A DNA stretch of 64,000 nucleotides, from assembly GCF_900182595.1 (NCBI RefSeq), contig NZ_FXTN01000011.1, positions 186,001 through 250,000 on the forward strand, read 5' to 3'. Below, piece by piece: positions 24,891 through 32,590 of this stretch. Below the pieces are notes generated by a model, which was not told the origin of the DNA, did no database searches, and saw only the letters and a program-made list of their open reading frames with translations. The translations under genes were made by a program, and so were the position numbers. How positions within the stretch are numbered: the first letter of the stretch is position 1; the number at the start of each line of letters is the position of its first letter. This DNA comes from Pedobacter westerhofensis. GTDB taxonomy: Bacteria; Bacteroidota; Bacteroidia; Sphingobacteriales; Sphingobacteriaceae.

Positions 24891-25712
24891 TTACTGTGCC
24901 GCTTCAGCAGTAACAGTTCCCTCTTTAAGAATACCATTCAGCAAACCTGCTAAACGCAATCCTGCCTGCTGCAGCCGCTTCTCAACGATCGGGTAATGTT
25001 TTTCATAATAATCCGTATCAAGCTTACGGGCCTTCATCTGGTCAACCTCGGCATACAGCTGACTGCTGATCTGGTAGCTTTCCCACATCCATACGATCAA
25101 TGGTGTCTGCTGCCACTTTCTGGTATCTTTTGCAGTTGCATGATCATACTTTTCTGCCAGCTGCTCGTAGTTTAATCCCTGATGTTCAATCAGTCTTGAA
25201 TCCCAGAGGCTGTGCAGGTTTGTTCCCTTTCCTTCATAATTCAGCTGGATGGTATTGCCGCCCTGATCTTCTGCCCTGCTGATGTGCATCGGCTGATGCA
25301 GGTCGCCCACAAAATGAACGATGAATTTCAGCGCTTCTGCCCGTTTTTCTTTTGCTGAGTTTTGATCAGCGAGTATATTCTCCTGTTTCAGCATTGCGCT
25401 GTAAATATTCTCATCGCTCATATTTTCAACCTTTTCTTTGAACTGACTGTAGCTTAGCCCCAATGGAAGATTGATATAGTGCCAGGGAGTAGTGTATTTA
25501 AACTCTGGTTTCATACGCAGCTCATCTGCCCAGGTACTTACATCTGCAAGACTTTCATTGCCCAGCAATTCATGAACGGCTGCATCAGCAGATGGAGTAA
25601 GGTGGCTGGCCGCGATTTTACCGATAGCATGGTGGCCAACAACGCCCCAGGATATCAATACGAAAGAAATGAGAACAAATAAGAGCGAAAAAAGATAATT
25701 AGATTTGATCAT
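24891..25712 (-). CDS. S1/P1-type zinc nuclease, exported
   Basis: A 273-residue phospholipase C/P1 nuclease family enzyme that cleaves single-stranded nucleic acids and 3'-phosphates outside the cytoplasm. The signal peptide ends at ISW: Trp22 would be the mature N-terminal residue, whose amino group ligates zinc in this family. Further zinc ligands appear in SWGVVGHHAIGKIA, DVSTWADELR, PWHYINLP, FIVHFVGDLHQPMHI and NLHSLWDSRLIEH. Length fits the family. It may recover phosphate or nucleosides. It is the last gene of the minus-strand run but is about 96 bases from the chitinase gene, so it may have its own promoter. Confidence 0.93.
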   Translation of the reverse strand: MIKSNYLFSLLFVLISFVLISWGVVGHHAIGKIAASHLTPSADAAVHELLGNESLADVSTWADELRMKPEFKYTTPWHYINLPLGLSYSQFKEKVENMSDENIYSAMLKQENILADQNSAKEKRAEALKFIVHFVGDLHQPMHISRAEDQGGNTIQLNYEGKGTNLHSLWDSRLIEHQGLNYEQLAEKYDHATAKDTRKWQQTPLIVWMWESYQISSQLYAEVDQMKARKLDTDYYEKHYPIVEKRLQQAGLRLAGLLNGILKEGTVTAEAAQ

Positions 25713-25808
25713 GTGATAGCTAAAATTAAATGACGAAGGTCGGCCAGCCCTATTAACTGCAGATGAACTACAGGTAACATTTCAGCTATCAATTGATATA
25801 AAACTTGG

Positions 25809-26957
25809 TTATTTTAAAACCTTATTCACTTCATCCAGCAGATATTCCTTCTGGTCGCTTGTATATTCCCAGAACATCACTCCGCCCATCTTCTTATCTT
25901 TCACATAATCCGCCTTGTTTTTCACCGACCATTCGTCATCAAAAGAAATAAACTGCCTGGTAGATGGATTATACAAATAAGGCGCTTTTGCCTCCTTGTC
26001 GCGGAAATACTTAAAGCCCTGTTTGTTGATCAGGCTGTCCCTGATCAAAGTATAACCACCGCCCTGCGCAGTTCCGGTAGTTTTTACGCCCAATCCGTTC
26101 TGCGTATTTTCTGCTACAATAGATGACCTTCCGTAAAAGGCCAGTCCCATGACCAGTTTTGAGGCTGGTACACCAGCTGCGATGTAATCAGCAACTGTTT
26201 GATCTGCATTATCATTCCCTTTATACATTTTTGACCCATACAAATTTGTATGGTGTACAGAAAGCTTCAGGCTGTCCTGCAGATAATCATAGGTCATCAG
26301 ATTGATGTAGTCCAGGTAAACCTGTGCCCTGCCCATTTCCGTCAGGTCCAAAAACCTCTTGAAACCACCAACCGCGGTTGTGAGCAGTAACTTTTTGCCC
26401 GTCTGCTTTTCTGCCACATTAAGTTCTGCGCGCAGTGCCTCAAACATCAGTGTATAGTTTTGTTTATCCTCCGGCCTGAACTTATTTCCGGCACCAACCT
26501 GTGCAGGATATTCCCAGTCGATATCTACTCCGTCAAGACTGTACTTCCTGATGATGTCAACAGCACTCTGCGCAAAAGCCCTGCGCGAAGTATCGGAGAG
26601 AACGGCATCAGAGAAATTACCGCTCCATGCCCATCCTCCTATCGAGATCAGGATCTTCAGGTCAGGGTTCTTCAGCTTCAGTTTGTTTAAATTTCTAAAG
26701 TTTGTAGAATCAGTTTTCAGGTTGGTAAGCCAGGCACGGTTGTGCTGAACATTTACAAAAGCATAATTGATATGTGTGAGCTTACTGGCGTTTACCAGGT
26801 TGGTGTCCACCAGTCCGCGGTACCCGCCCACATATCCGATCACTACATACTTTTTATGTTTCGGGCCCTGAGCTTTCGCGCTGAAGCCTGTACCGGATAA
26901 AAGCAGTACCGCAAGAAATGCCATAACATTCAGGCAAACAAAGTTTTTGATTTTCAT
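25809..26957 (-). CDS. GH18 chitinase
   Basis: A 382-residue secreted glycoside hydrolase family 18 enzyme (chitinase-like). The signal peptide ends near AKA/QGP (residue 30). The catalytic signature LDGVDIDWEYP places the acid Glu149. Other family marks are KILISIGGWAWSGNF (about 101-115), LMTYDYLQD (substrate-binding Met-Tyr-Asp), VMGLAFYGRSS, and C-terminal GGVMFWEYTSD. An alpha+beta insertion between YGR and the final strand suggests the processive chitinase A-like type. No carbohydrate-binding or sorting domain is present. The start is four bases after the stop of the DUF5009 acyltransferase gene, so the two are co-transcribed, and both may act on N-acetylglucosamine-containing glycans. 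Confidence 0.93.
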   Translation of the reverse strand: MKIKNFVCLNVMAFLAVLLLSGTGFSAKAQGPKHKKYVVIGYVGGYRGLVDTNLVNASKLTHINYAFVNVQHNRAWLTNLKTDSTNFRNLNKLKLKNPDLKILISIGGWAWSGNFSDAVLSDTSRRAFAQSAVDIIRKYSLDGVDIDWEYPAQVGAGNKFRPEDKQNYTLMFEALRAELNVAEKQTGKKLLLTTAVGGFKRFLDLTEMGRAQVYLDYINLMTYDYLQDSLKLSVHHTNLYGSKMYKGNDNADQTVADYIAAGVPASKLVMGLAFYGRSSIVAENTQNGLGVKTTGTAQGGGYTLIRDSLINKQGFKYFRDKEAKAPYLYNPSTRQFISFDDEWSVKNKADYVKDKKMGGVMFWEYTSDQKEYLLDEVNKVLK

Positions 26958-26961
26958 ATTG

Positions 26962-28134
26962 TTATAACTTAAGTCTTATCCTTCGTTTTTCCATCAGGCC
27001 CACCATTGCGATCAGAATAAACGATATCGCAAACGAGCGGATCAGTCCAATACTGCCAGTGTTCAGAAAAAGCGAATACTTCACATGGAACAAACGCATC
27101 AGGTACACCTGAAAGTATGGCATCAGGTAACAGGTAAGGGTACTGGTACCTGCCGGGGCAATCCACCTGAACCAATCCTTCTTTCCTTTTACATCAATCA
27201 GGTATATCGCAAGTTCAAAAAACAATATCGTAATCCCGCTGCAGATCAGCACCCATGCAGGAGTTGAATGGATCTTTGAGATTCCGCCGGCAAACGGACG
27301 GATCAACAAACCAGCGGCAATGAATACGGTTCCGAGCACAGCCATGGTCAACCATAAGCGCTGTGTTTTGCCGATACTCACCAGCCTGCTGTATAATCCG
27401 GATATAATAATCCCGCCCATCGTTAACGTTACTGATGAGCCATCCCCGATCAGCCAGATCCGCACATTGAGGATCTCCATATGTACCGCAATGTTCACAG
27501 CTGCAAAAATGATCCAGAACAAAATCAACAGGCCCAGCCTGCCTTTACTTACCAGATACAGGACAGCACAAACCAGATACGACCAGCCGATGATACCCAG
27601 AATACCCCACCACGAAGGTTTCATTCCCACTGGTGCCTCCGGAGTTCCGCCTTTATATAAGGCAGCCATCCCCAGCAGTAAGAATGCACCTGTGCCCATC
27701 AGCAAATACTTTTTCGTTTTGTTCATCTGCTCCGGATAATGCAGCCAGATCAGGAAAAAGCTGATCGTAATCAGCAGCGCCCAGACGGCTTTAGGCAATA
27801 TTGCAGCAGTGCTGTAATCTTCAAGGTTCACATGAAAAAAGCCCATGAGCAGCAATGCCGCACTGCGTGTAAGGATATAAAAAATGATTTTCAGAAAGGA
27901 CTCGCCCTTTTTGATCTTATTGCTAATCGCAAAAGGCAGCGACAGACCTACGATGAATAAAAAGGCAGGAAAGATCGTGTCAGCAAAGCCCATTGCATCA
28001 GCATTTGCGGCCGCGTGGTCAAGCCATAAGGGAACGTTTTTTACTCCGGCAGATTCATTTACAAAGATCATCAGGAACATGGTCACCGCCCGGAGCACAT
28101 CGATAGACAGCAGGCGCTTAGGTAGTTGTTGCAT
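26962..28134 (-). CDS. DUF5009-type membrane acyltransferase
   Basis: A 390-residue inner-membrane protein with about ten hydrophobic segments. It begins RLLSIDVLRAVTMFLMIFVNESAG and continues with FPAFLFIVGLSLPFAI, the signature of the DUF5009 / heparan-alpha-glucosaminide N-acetyltransferase superfamily, which moves acetyl groups across the membrane onto glucosamine termini. STLTCYLMPYFQVYL near the C-terminus is also family-like. It is directly followed by the GH18 chitinase gene at a four-base distance. Acetylation of amino sugars from chitin or cell-wall breakdown is a reasonable inference, but the substrate is unproven. Confidence 0.85.
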   Translation of the reverse strand: MQQLPKRLLSIDVLRAVTMFLMIFVNESAGVKNVPLWLDHAAANADAMGFADTIFPAFLFIVGLSLPFAISNKIKKGESFLKIIFYILTRSAALLLMGFFHVNLEDYSTAAILPKAVWALLITISFFLIWLHYPEQMNKTKKYLLMGTGAFLLLGMAALYKGGTPEAPVGMKPSWWGILGIIGWSYLVCAVLYLVSKGRLGLLILFWIIFAAVNIAVHMEILNVRIWLIGDGSSVTLTMGGIIISGLYSRLVSIGKTQRLWLTMAVLGTVFIAAGLLIRPFAGGISKIHSTPAWVLICSGITILFFELAIYLIDVKGKKDWFRWIAPAGTSTLTCYLMPYFQVYLMRLFHVKYSLFLNTGSIGLIRSFAISFILIAMVGLMEKRRIRLKL

Positions 28135-28207
28135 ATAACAAAACTAACCTTTGGCAAGGCTTTAACCAAATGAAAAGGCCACATTAACCGAAATGGTACA
28201 GAGATGC

Positions 28208-28498
28208 TCAGGTCAGCCAGGTATACACTTTCTCTGCCAGCAGCAAACCCCGTTTGCCACAACTGGTTTCGATGGTGTGGATGTATTTAAACGAATGACT
28301 AAACAGGTCGTACCCTTGTCCCATTACTTTGACATTTACATTTTCTTTCTGAAAGTGTTTGTTATCCTGCAGGCAGATCAGTTCCTGCTGATCCAGCATC
28401 AAAAAATCAAAAACATAACCGATGTTATGCAGTTCAATAACCTTCCTTGTGATGGAACCATTTACTTTCCGGGACTTTACTGCTATGCTTTCCATCAT
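28208..28498 (-). CDS. Small hypothetical protein
   Basis: A 96-residue soluble protein with no signal peptide. It has an alpha/beta pattern: KVIELHNIGYVFDFLMLD, QELICLQDNKHFQKENVNVKVMGQGYDLFSHSFKYIHTIET, and a final GKRGLLLAEKVYTWL. The sequence is well mixed and has coding character, unlike the overlapping plus-strand frame. It resembles short Sphingobacteriaceae proteins of unknown function, so no role is assigned. It is preceded by two terminators and followed by the acyltransferase gene after about 70 bases. Confidence 0.6.
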   Translation of the reverse strand: MMESIAVKSRKVNGSITRKVIELHNIGYVFDFLMLDQQELICLQDNKHFQKENVNVKVMGQGYDLFSHSFKYIHTIETSCGKRGLLLAEKVYTWLT

Positions 28499-28589
28499 AT
28501 TCTGACTGATAAAGAGTAAAACGATTTTATAGGATGCAGGGGCTGCGCATATGACAGGCCCTGAAAGGTAATACGAGAAGAAAAACAGG

Positions 28590-28613
28590 AAAGATCATTT
28601 GGGAATGATCTTT
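28590..28613. terminator. Intrinsic terminator hairpin
   Basis: AAAGATCATT (28590-28599), loop TGGG, AATGATCTTT (28604-28613): a perfect 10-bp stem followed on the plus strand by seven T. On the minus strand it is a second barrier after the cytochrome operon. Confidence 0.7.
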
Positions 28614-28624
28614 TTTTACAACAC

Positions 28625-28658
28625 AAAAGGCCAGTACCGGAAATGGTACTGGCCTTTT
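28625..28658 (-). terminator. Intrinsic terminator of the sugar-oxidation operon
   Basis: AAAAGGCCAGTACC (28625-28638), loop GGAAAT, GGTACTGGCCTTTT (28645-28658): a perfect 14-bp stem 25 bases after the cytochrome c stop codon. The AAAA/TTTT arm ends give U-rich tails in both directions. Confidence 0.85.
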
Positions 28659-28682
28659 AAAGAGCGGTGAGACCGCCTGATA

Positions 28683-29078
28683 TTACTTTGTGTTTAAAGA
28701 AAGAATGTATTTCACCATCTTCTTTGCATCCGGAGCGGTGATTCCCGGATGTGGTGTCATTGGCACCTGTCCCCATTTCCCGCTGCCACCGCTGATGATT
28801 TTCTGAGATAATGTTGTAACATTAGCTTCAGTCATGGGGTATGTTTGAGCAATCGTTACATAAGCAGGCCCAACCATTTTGTTTTGCACACTATGGCAGC
28901 CCACACAGTCAGTTTTACTGATCAGCAGCTGACCAGCTGCAACATCGGCTTTGCTGAAAGTGACCTTGCTAACTTTGGTAACAGTTTTTACGACTTTTTT
29001 GGTTTGGCAAAAGGCCGAATCATTACTGCCCAGTACCGCAATAAAAAGACAACCAGAAAAAATAAGCTTTAGCTTCAT
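28683..29078 (-). CDS. Monohaem c-type cytochrome
   Basis: A 131-residue periplasmic cytochrome c. The ATG at 29078 (MKLKLIFSGCLF) gives a proper signal peptide; the in-frame extension upstream starts at TTG and is not needed. The haem site is CVGCH in SKTDCVGCHSVQNKMVGPAY, and the probable axial methionine lies in GQVPMTPHPGI. It resembles the cytochrome c551/c552 class that carries electrons between periplasmic dehydrogenases and oxidases. It is the last gene of an operon headed by a dehydrogenase/cytochrome fusion, so it is the likely next electron acceptor. Confidence 0.92.
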   Translation of the reverse strand: MKLKLIFSGCLFIAVLGSNDSAFCQTKKVVKTVTKVSKVTFSKADVAAGQLLISKTDCVGCHSVQNKMVGPAYVTIAQTYPMTEANVTTLSQKIISGGSGKWGQVPMTPHPGITAPDAKKMVKYILSLNTK

Positions 29079-29106
29079 GACAAATTTGATAGAATTCAAA
29101 ATACGA

Positions 29107-29574
29107 CTAGATATAAGCGATACAGTCCATCTCTACAAGAGAATCTCCCGGAACACCACCTTTAGCAACAGCTATCGTTGTACGTACCGGAGGTTTCTTT
29201 CCAAAACGGCCTTTATAAACTTCGTTCATTCCCTTATAGTCAGCGATATCATTGAGGAATACACTCACTTTTACCACTTTTTCCATCGATGAACCCGCTT
29301 TGATCAGCTCAGCCTCCAGTTCTTTCAATACGATATCAGTGTGTGCTTCAATAGTAAAGGGAGCAACGTGGGCACCTTTACCGGCAATAAAAATCATGTT
29401 GCCTAATTTAGTGTGGCCAGAAAACAATGGAACATCATCCATTTTAGTGATGTTGCCAGCTTCCTTTTCAGGTGCAGCATCTTTAGTAGCTGCATTTGCA
29501 AATAATCCAAATCCTGTTACACCAACAGCAGATAATAATAATTTTTTCAGGGCAGATCTTCTTTCTGTACTCAT
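29107..29574 (-). CDS. RidA (YjgF/UK114) family protein, exported
   Basis: A 155-residue protein beginning MSTERRSALKKLLLSAVGV, a twin-arginine-like export signal, followed by a RidA domain (about 45-155). Domain marks: LFSGHTKLGNMIFIAGKGAHV, VLKELEAELIKAGSSMEKVVKVSVFLNDI, and KPPVRTTIAVAKGGVPGDSLVEMDCIAYI. The usual catalytic arginine (R in PxRT) is present. Cytoplasmic RidA deaminates reactive enamines; exported versions are common in Bacteroidota beside sugar or amino-acid oxidation genes, where the substrate is unknown. It sits between the SMP-30 lactonase and cytochrome c genes with gaps of 30 and about 28 bases. Confidence 0.88.
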   Translation of the reverse strand: MSTERRSALKKLLLSAVGVTGFGLFANAATKDAAPEKEAGNITKMDDVPLFSGHTKLGNMIFIAGKGAHVAPFTIEAHTDIVLKELEAELIKAGSSMEKVVKVSVFLNDIADYKGMNEVYKGRFGKKPPVRTTIAVAKGGVPGDSLVEMDCIAYI

Positions 29575-29604
29575 TTGATTTAAGGTTTAATGGTAATATT
29601 AATT

Positions 29605-30531
29605 CTATTTACTATTCTTTGTTCTCAACCACTCACGGCCGGGTTTATCCACCCTGAAGGTCTCGATATTCTTCTCATCCTGGAGTGTTACGTACATCGT
29701 GCGCCCGTCCTTACCGCCAAAGGCTACATTGGTAGGCTTTTTACCTTTCAGTACAATCTCCTGCAGCAGCTTGCCCTGCGGAGAAACTTTAGCTACCACC
29801 CCTTTTCCATAACGTGCCTGGTAGATGTTGCCATCCACATCAACACGCAGTCCATCCATTCCAAAATCAGTGAATTCAATTACCAGGCGTTTGTTGCTGA
29901 TTGCCCCTTCAGGAGAAAGATCAAAGGCCCAGATTTTCAGCAGTTCGTTTACGTATAAGGTCTTATTATCCGGACTAACGTCGATACCGTTTACTGTACC
30001 CGGAGCAGTGTACAACAGGCTGAACTTGCCGTCAGTATCCACACGCCACACACGTCCTGTTCCTGCTTTCCAGTTTGGATCGCTTGCGTATAAACGGTCT
30101 TTGTCATCTATAGCGATATCGTTAGGCTGGTTCATGCTGCCCTCATGTGCAAAAACACTGATTGCTTTTGTGGCCATATCCACTTTAAGGACATTATGAC
30201 CGGTATAATCAGCAATAAGCATATTGCCATGACTGTCAAAGCGTATACCATTGCCCATACTTCCTTTTGGTAATTCAAGAAAAATGCTTGCCTTGCCTTT
30301 AGGAGTAATGATACCGATCGTCCCGTCGTGGTCATAATTTACAGCATACAAATTCCCTTTTTTATCAACGGCGGGTCCTTCTGCACCAATTGTAAAACTA
30401 TTTGGAGGCGTCAATACCGAGGATTTAAACAATCCGCCCTGGGCATTCGCACTTAGTGTGAAAGCCAGGCAAAGAGAGACAACTGACAATGTTGGAGCGC
30501 ATTTGTACGTGAAACTGTTCTTTTTTAGCAT
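29605..30531 (-). CDS. SMP-30/gluconolactonase-like protein, exported
   Basis: A 308-residue six-bladed beta-propeller with a signal peptide ending ANA/QGG (about residue 30). Propeller strands repeat about every 45-50 residues: GPAVDKKGNLYAVNYD, GIRFDSHGNMLIADYTGHNV, PNDIAIDDKDRLYASDP, NGIDVSPDNKTLYVNE, DGLRVDVDGNIYQARYG. The E/N/D metal-site pattern fits SMP-30 lactonases. Placed nine bases after a sugar dehydrogenase gene, it probably hydrolyses the lactone that enzyme produces in the periplasm. That pathway role is inferred from operon order. Confidence 0.88.
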   Translation of the reverse strand: MLKKNSFTYKCAPTLSVVSLCLAFTLSANAQGGLFKSSVLTPPNSFTIGAEGPAVDKKGNLYAVNYDHDGTIGIITPKGKASIFLELPKGSMGNGIRFDSHGNMLIADYTGHNVLKVDMATKAISVFAHEGSMNQPNDIAIDDKDRLYASDPNWKAGTGRVWRVDTDGKFSLLYTAPGTVNGIDVSPDNKTLYVNELLKIWAFDLSPEGAISNKRLVIEFTDFGMDGLRVDVDGNIYQARYGKGVVAKVSPQGKLLQEIVLKGKKPTNVAFGGKDGRTMYVTLQDEKNIETFRVDKPGREWLRTKNSK

Positions 30532-30539
30532 TATATTAT

Positions 30540-32357
30540 TTATGGTTTTGTTTTTCTTGCTTCAGCAACCTCAGCGGCAGTAACTACACCGGGAGTGTTT
30601 CCGAAATTACTTTTAATATAGGTAACTACCTGTGCAATCTCCTCATCTTTGAGGAAAGTACCGTGTGCAGGCATCACTTCATTGTATGGTAAGCCTTTTA
30701 CCTGTACCGGCCCCTGCAGCCCGTTAAGGATTACATTGATCAGTTTTGTTTTGTCGCCATTTACCCATTCAGATCCTGCAACCGGAGGATAGCGGTTACC
30801 GTCACCCTTACCGTCACGCTGGTGGCATGGACTGCAATAGGTAGTATACACTTTTGCCGCAGCAAGGAGCTTGCCCCTGTCCAGATCATCCGTGATTTCA
30901 TTTGGTGTTTTGATATTGGATCTTGTTACCTTACGTTTCGCCATCGCAGCCAACTGCAAAGGGCCAAAAGTCTGTTTGTTCCCTTTAAACATGATCCTCC
31001 AGATCTTTCCCTTTTCAGTATCGCTGACGTAGAGCGAACCATCCGGGCCTTCAGCAAGTCCCATTGGGCGGTACACGGCATTACTTACGTTTACGATTGG
31101 GTCAACACCGGCAAATCCATCCGCAAACACTTCCCATGGGCCGGAAGGGACACCATTTTTGAAAGGTACAAATGCGATGATATATCCTGCCTGAGGATAC
31201 GGGGCACGGTTGGTTGCGCCGTGAAAAGCCATAAATGCTCCATTTTTATATCTTGCAGGAAACTGGTTGCCCTTGTAAAACATCAGGTCGTTGGGTGCAA
31301 AGTGCCCCGGGAAACCGATCAGCGGCTGCGTCAGTTTAGCGCCATTACCTTCTTTAACCTTATCACCTCCATATTCAGGGTTCAGGATTTTTTTCTTTTT
31401 AATCTGGTCATAATAATAATATGGCCAGCCTCCGTTCAGTCCCTGTTTTACCTTGAAAAACTCCTCGGCAGGAAGCAGTGCGCTTTCCCATGGCGTATAT
31501 ATTGCAGGCCATAACATTCGCAGGTCGTCACGGCCATGGTTAATGGTGTACAAAGATTTGCTGTTATGGTCCCATTCCAGCGCTACGATGCTCCGCAGGC
31601 CTGTTGCAAATTTCACACCGTCTTCCTGTTTCTGGTTCAGTTTATTCTCATCAAACATCCAGATACCGCCGTGGTCCACCAGAAAAGGGCTCGGGTCAGT
31701 TTCCGAATCGGGCGTACCCGTTCCCGGAGAGCCGGGCCTTCTGTTGGCTACCTGACTGGCATTTGATCCTGCGCCCCATCCTACATAGATATGGCCACTG
31801 TCGTCAAAAGCCACAGGCTTGGTCTGATGTTCATGATATGGCGGATTGTCAATTACAATCGTATCCATCTTACTGTCCGGCACCAGCTGTCCCGGTGTCA
31901 GTTTATTACGGTAAACAACAAGTTCAGAGCTGTAATACAAATACCCGTTGTGGATACGCATGGCTGTTCCGTAGCTGCGGCCTTCATATTTGCCAAAAGG
32001 CTGGATAATATCGGCCTTGCCATCATTATTGGTATCGCGCAGGGCGATGTTGCCATATCCATCGTTCCTGTTATGGTTTCTTGCTTTAACATAGATATCA
32101 CCATTGTCGTTCACAGCGATATGCCGTGCCTGACCGGGTAAACTGTCTACCACCACTACTGCACGGAATCCCCCCGGCAAAGCCAGCCCACCATTTCCCG
32201 GATCTGCAGGTGGCAGGCCGGTATTGGGTTTGTATTGGGCAAAACCCATTACGATCAGGAAAAGCCAAAATCCTACCAGGTAAACCTTTGGTATACGGAA
32301 AGGAATAAGGGACGTAAAAAAAGCCCTCACTTTGAGCGCGGTGTGTTTGTGGTTCAT
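30540..32357 (-). CDS. Sorbosone/PQQ-type sugar dehydrogenase fused to cytochrome c
   Basis: A 605-residue periplasmic protein. An N-terminal membrane anchor or signal (about 22-40) is followed by a six-bladed propeller (about 60-460) of the L-sorbosone / PQQ-dependent sugar dehydrogenase type: PGQARHIAVNDNGDIYVKA, TGLRSIVALEWDHNSKSLY, NGGWPYYYYDQ, MGLAEGPDGSLYVSD. A C-terminal cytochrome c domain (about 495-590) has haem motif CSPCH and a candidate methionine ligand in EVMPAHG. It should oxidise a sugar or alcohol and pass electrons internally to haem, then to the downstream cytochrome c. It heads the four-gene operon; a terminator separates it from SusD. Confidence 0.9.
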   Translation of the reverse strand: MNHKHTALKVRAFFTSLIPFRIPKVYLVGFWLFLIVMGFAQYKPNTGLPPADPGNGGLALPGGFRAVVVVDSLPGQARHIAVNDNGDIYVKARNHNRNDGYGNIALRDTNNDGKADIIQPFGKYEGRSYGTAMRIHNGYLYYSSELVVYRNKLTPGQLVPDSKMDTIVIDNPPYHEHQTKPVAFDDSGHIYVGWGAGSNASQVANRRPGSPGTGTPDSETDPSPFLVDHGGIWMFDENKLNQKQEDGVKFATGLRSIVALEWDHNSKSLYTINHGRDDLRMLWPAIYTPWESALLPAEEFFKVKQGLNGGWPYYYYDQIKKKKILNPEYGGDKVKEGNGAKLTQPLIGFPGHFAPNDLMFYKGNQFPARYKNGAFMAFHGATNRAPYPQAGYIIAFVPFKNGVPSGPWEVFADGFAGVDPIVNVSNAVYRPMGLAEGPDGSLYVSDTEKGKIWRIMFKGNKQTFGPLQLAAMAKRKVTRSNIKTPNEITDDLDRGKLLAAAKVYTTYCSPCHQRDGKGDGNRYPPVAGSEWVNGDKTKLINVILNGLQGPVQVKGLPYNEVMPAHGTFLKDEEIAQVVTYIKSNFGNTPGVVTAAEVAEARKTKP

Positions 32358-32488
32358 TAGTAAATCGGTTAATCTTTAGCAATATCCTAAAAAAGCATCA
32401 GGAAATTGGTTGAATTTACAATAATTAGTTATTTCCTCTGCCATTTTTAACTATCAATCCCGCTTCCTAACTAAAAAGTTATAAAAAA

Positions 32489-32525
32489 ACCCTGTAAACG
32501 TGCTTTTTCGGCAAGTTTACAGGGT
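32489..32525 (-). terminator. Intrinsic terminator of the SusC-SusD operon
   Basis: ACCCTGTAAAC (32489-32499) and GTTTACAGGGT (32515-32525) form a perfect 11-bp stem; on the minus strand seven U residues follow directly (32489-32483). It lies 66 bases past the SusD stop codon. Confidence 0.9.
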
Positions 32526-32590
32526 AAGACACCTGATAAGGGCAATCAGACTAATGAAAAACCTAAAAAATAACCAGTCTTAATTAGGGC

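Noticed and set aside
28193..28519. Plus-strand open frame of 108 codons opposite the small hypothetical gene
   Set aside because: Cysteine/histidine-rich, low-complexity translation without fold character; the opposite strand gives a balanced alpha/beta protein with an ATG and fits the minus-strand run.
30822..31514. 230-codon plus-strand frame inside the sugar dehydrogenase gene
   Set aside because: Antisense shadow of a well-conserved gene; translation shows no domain and the sense strand carries all motifs.
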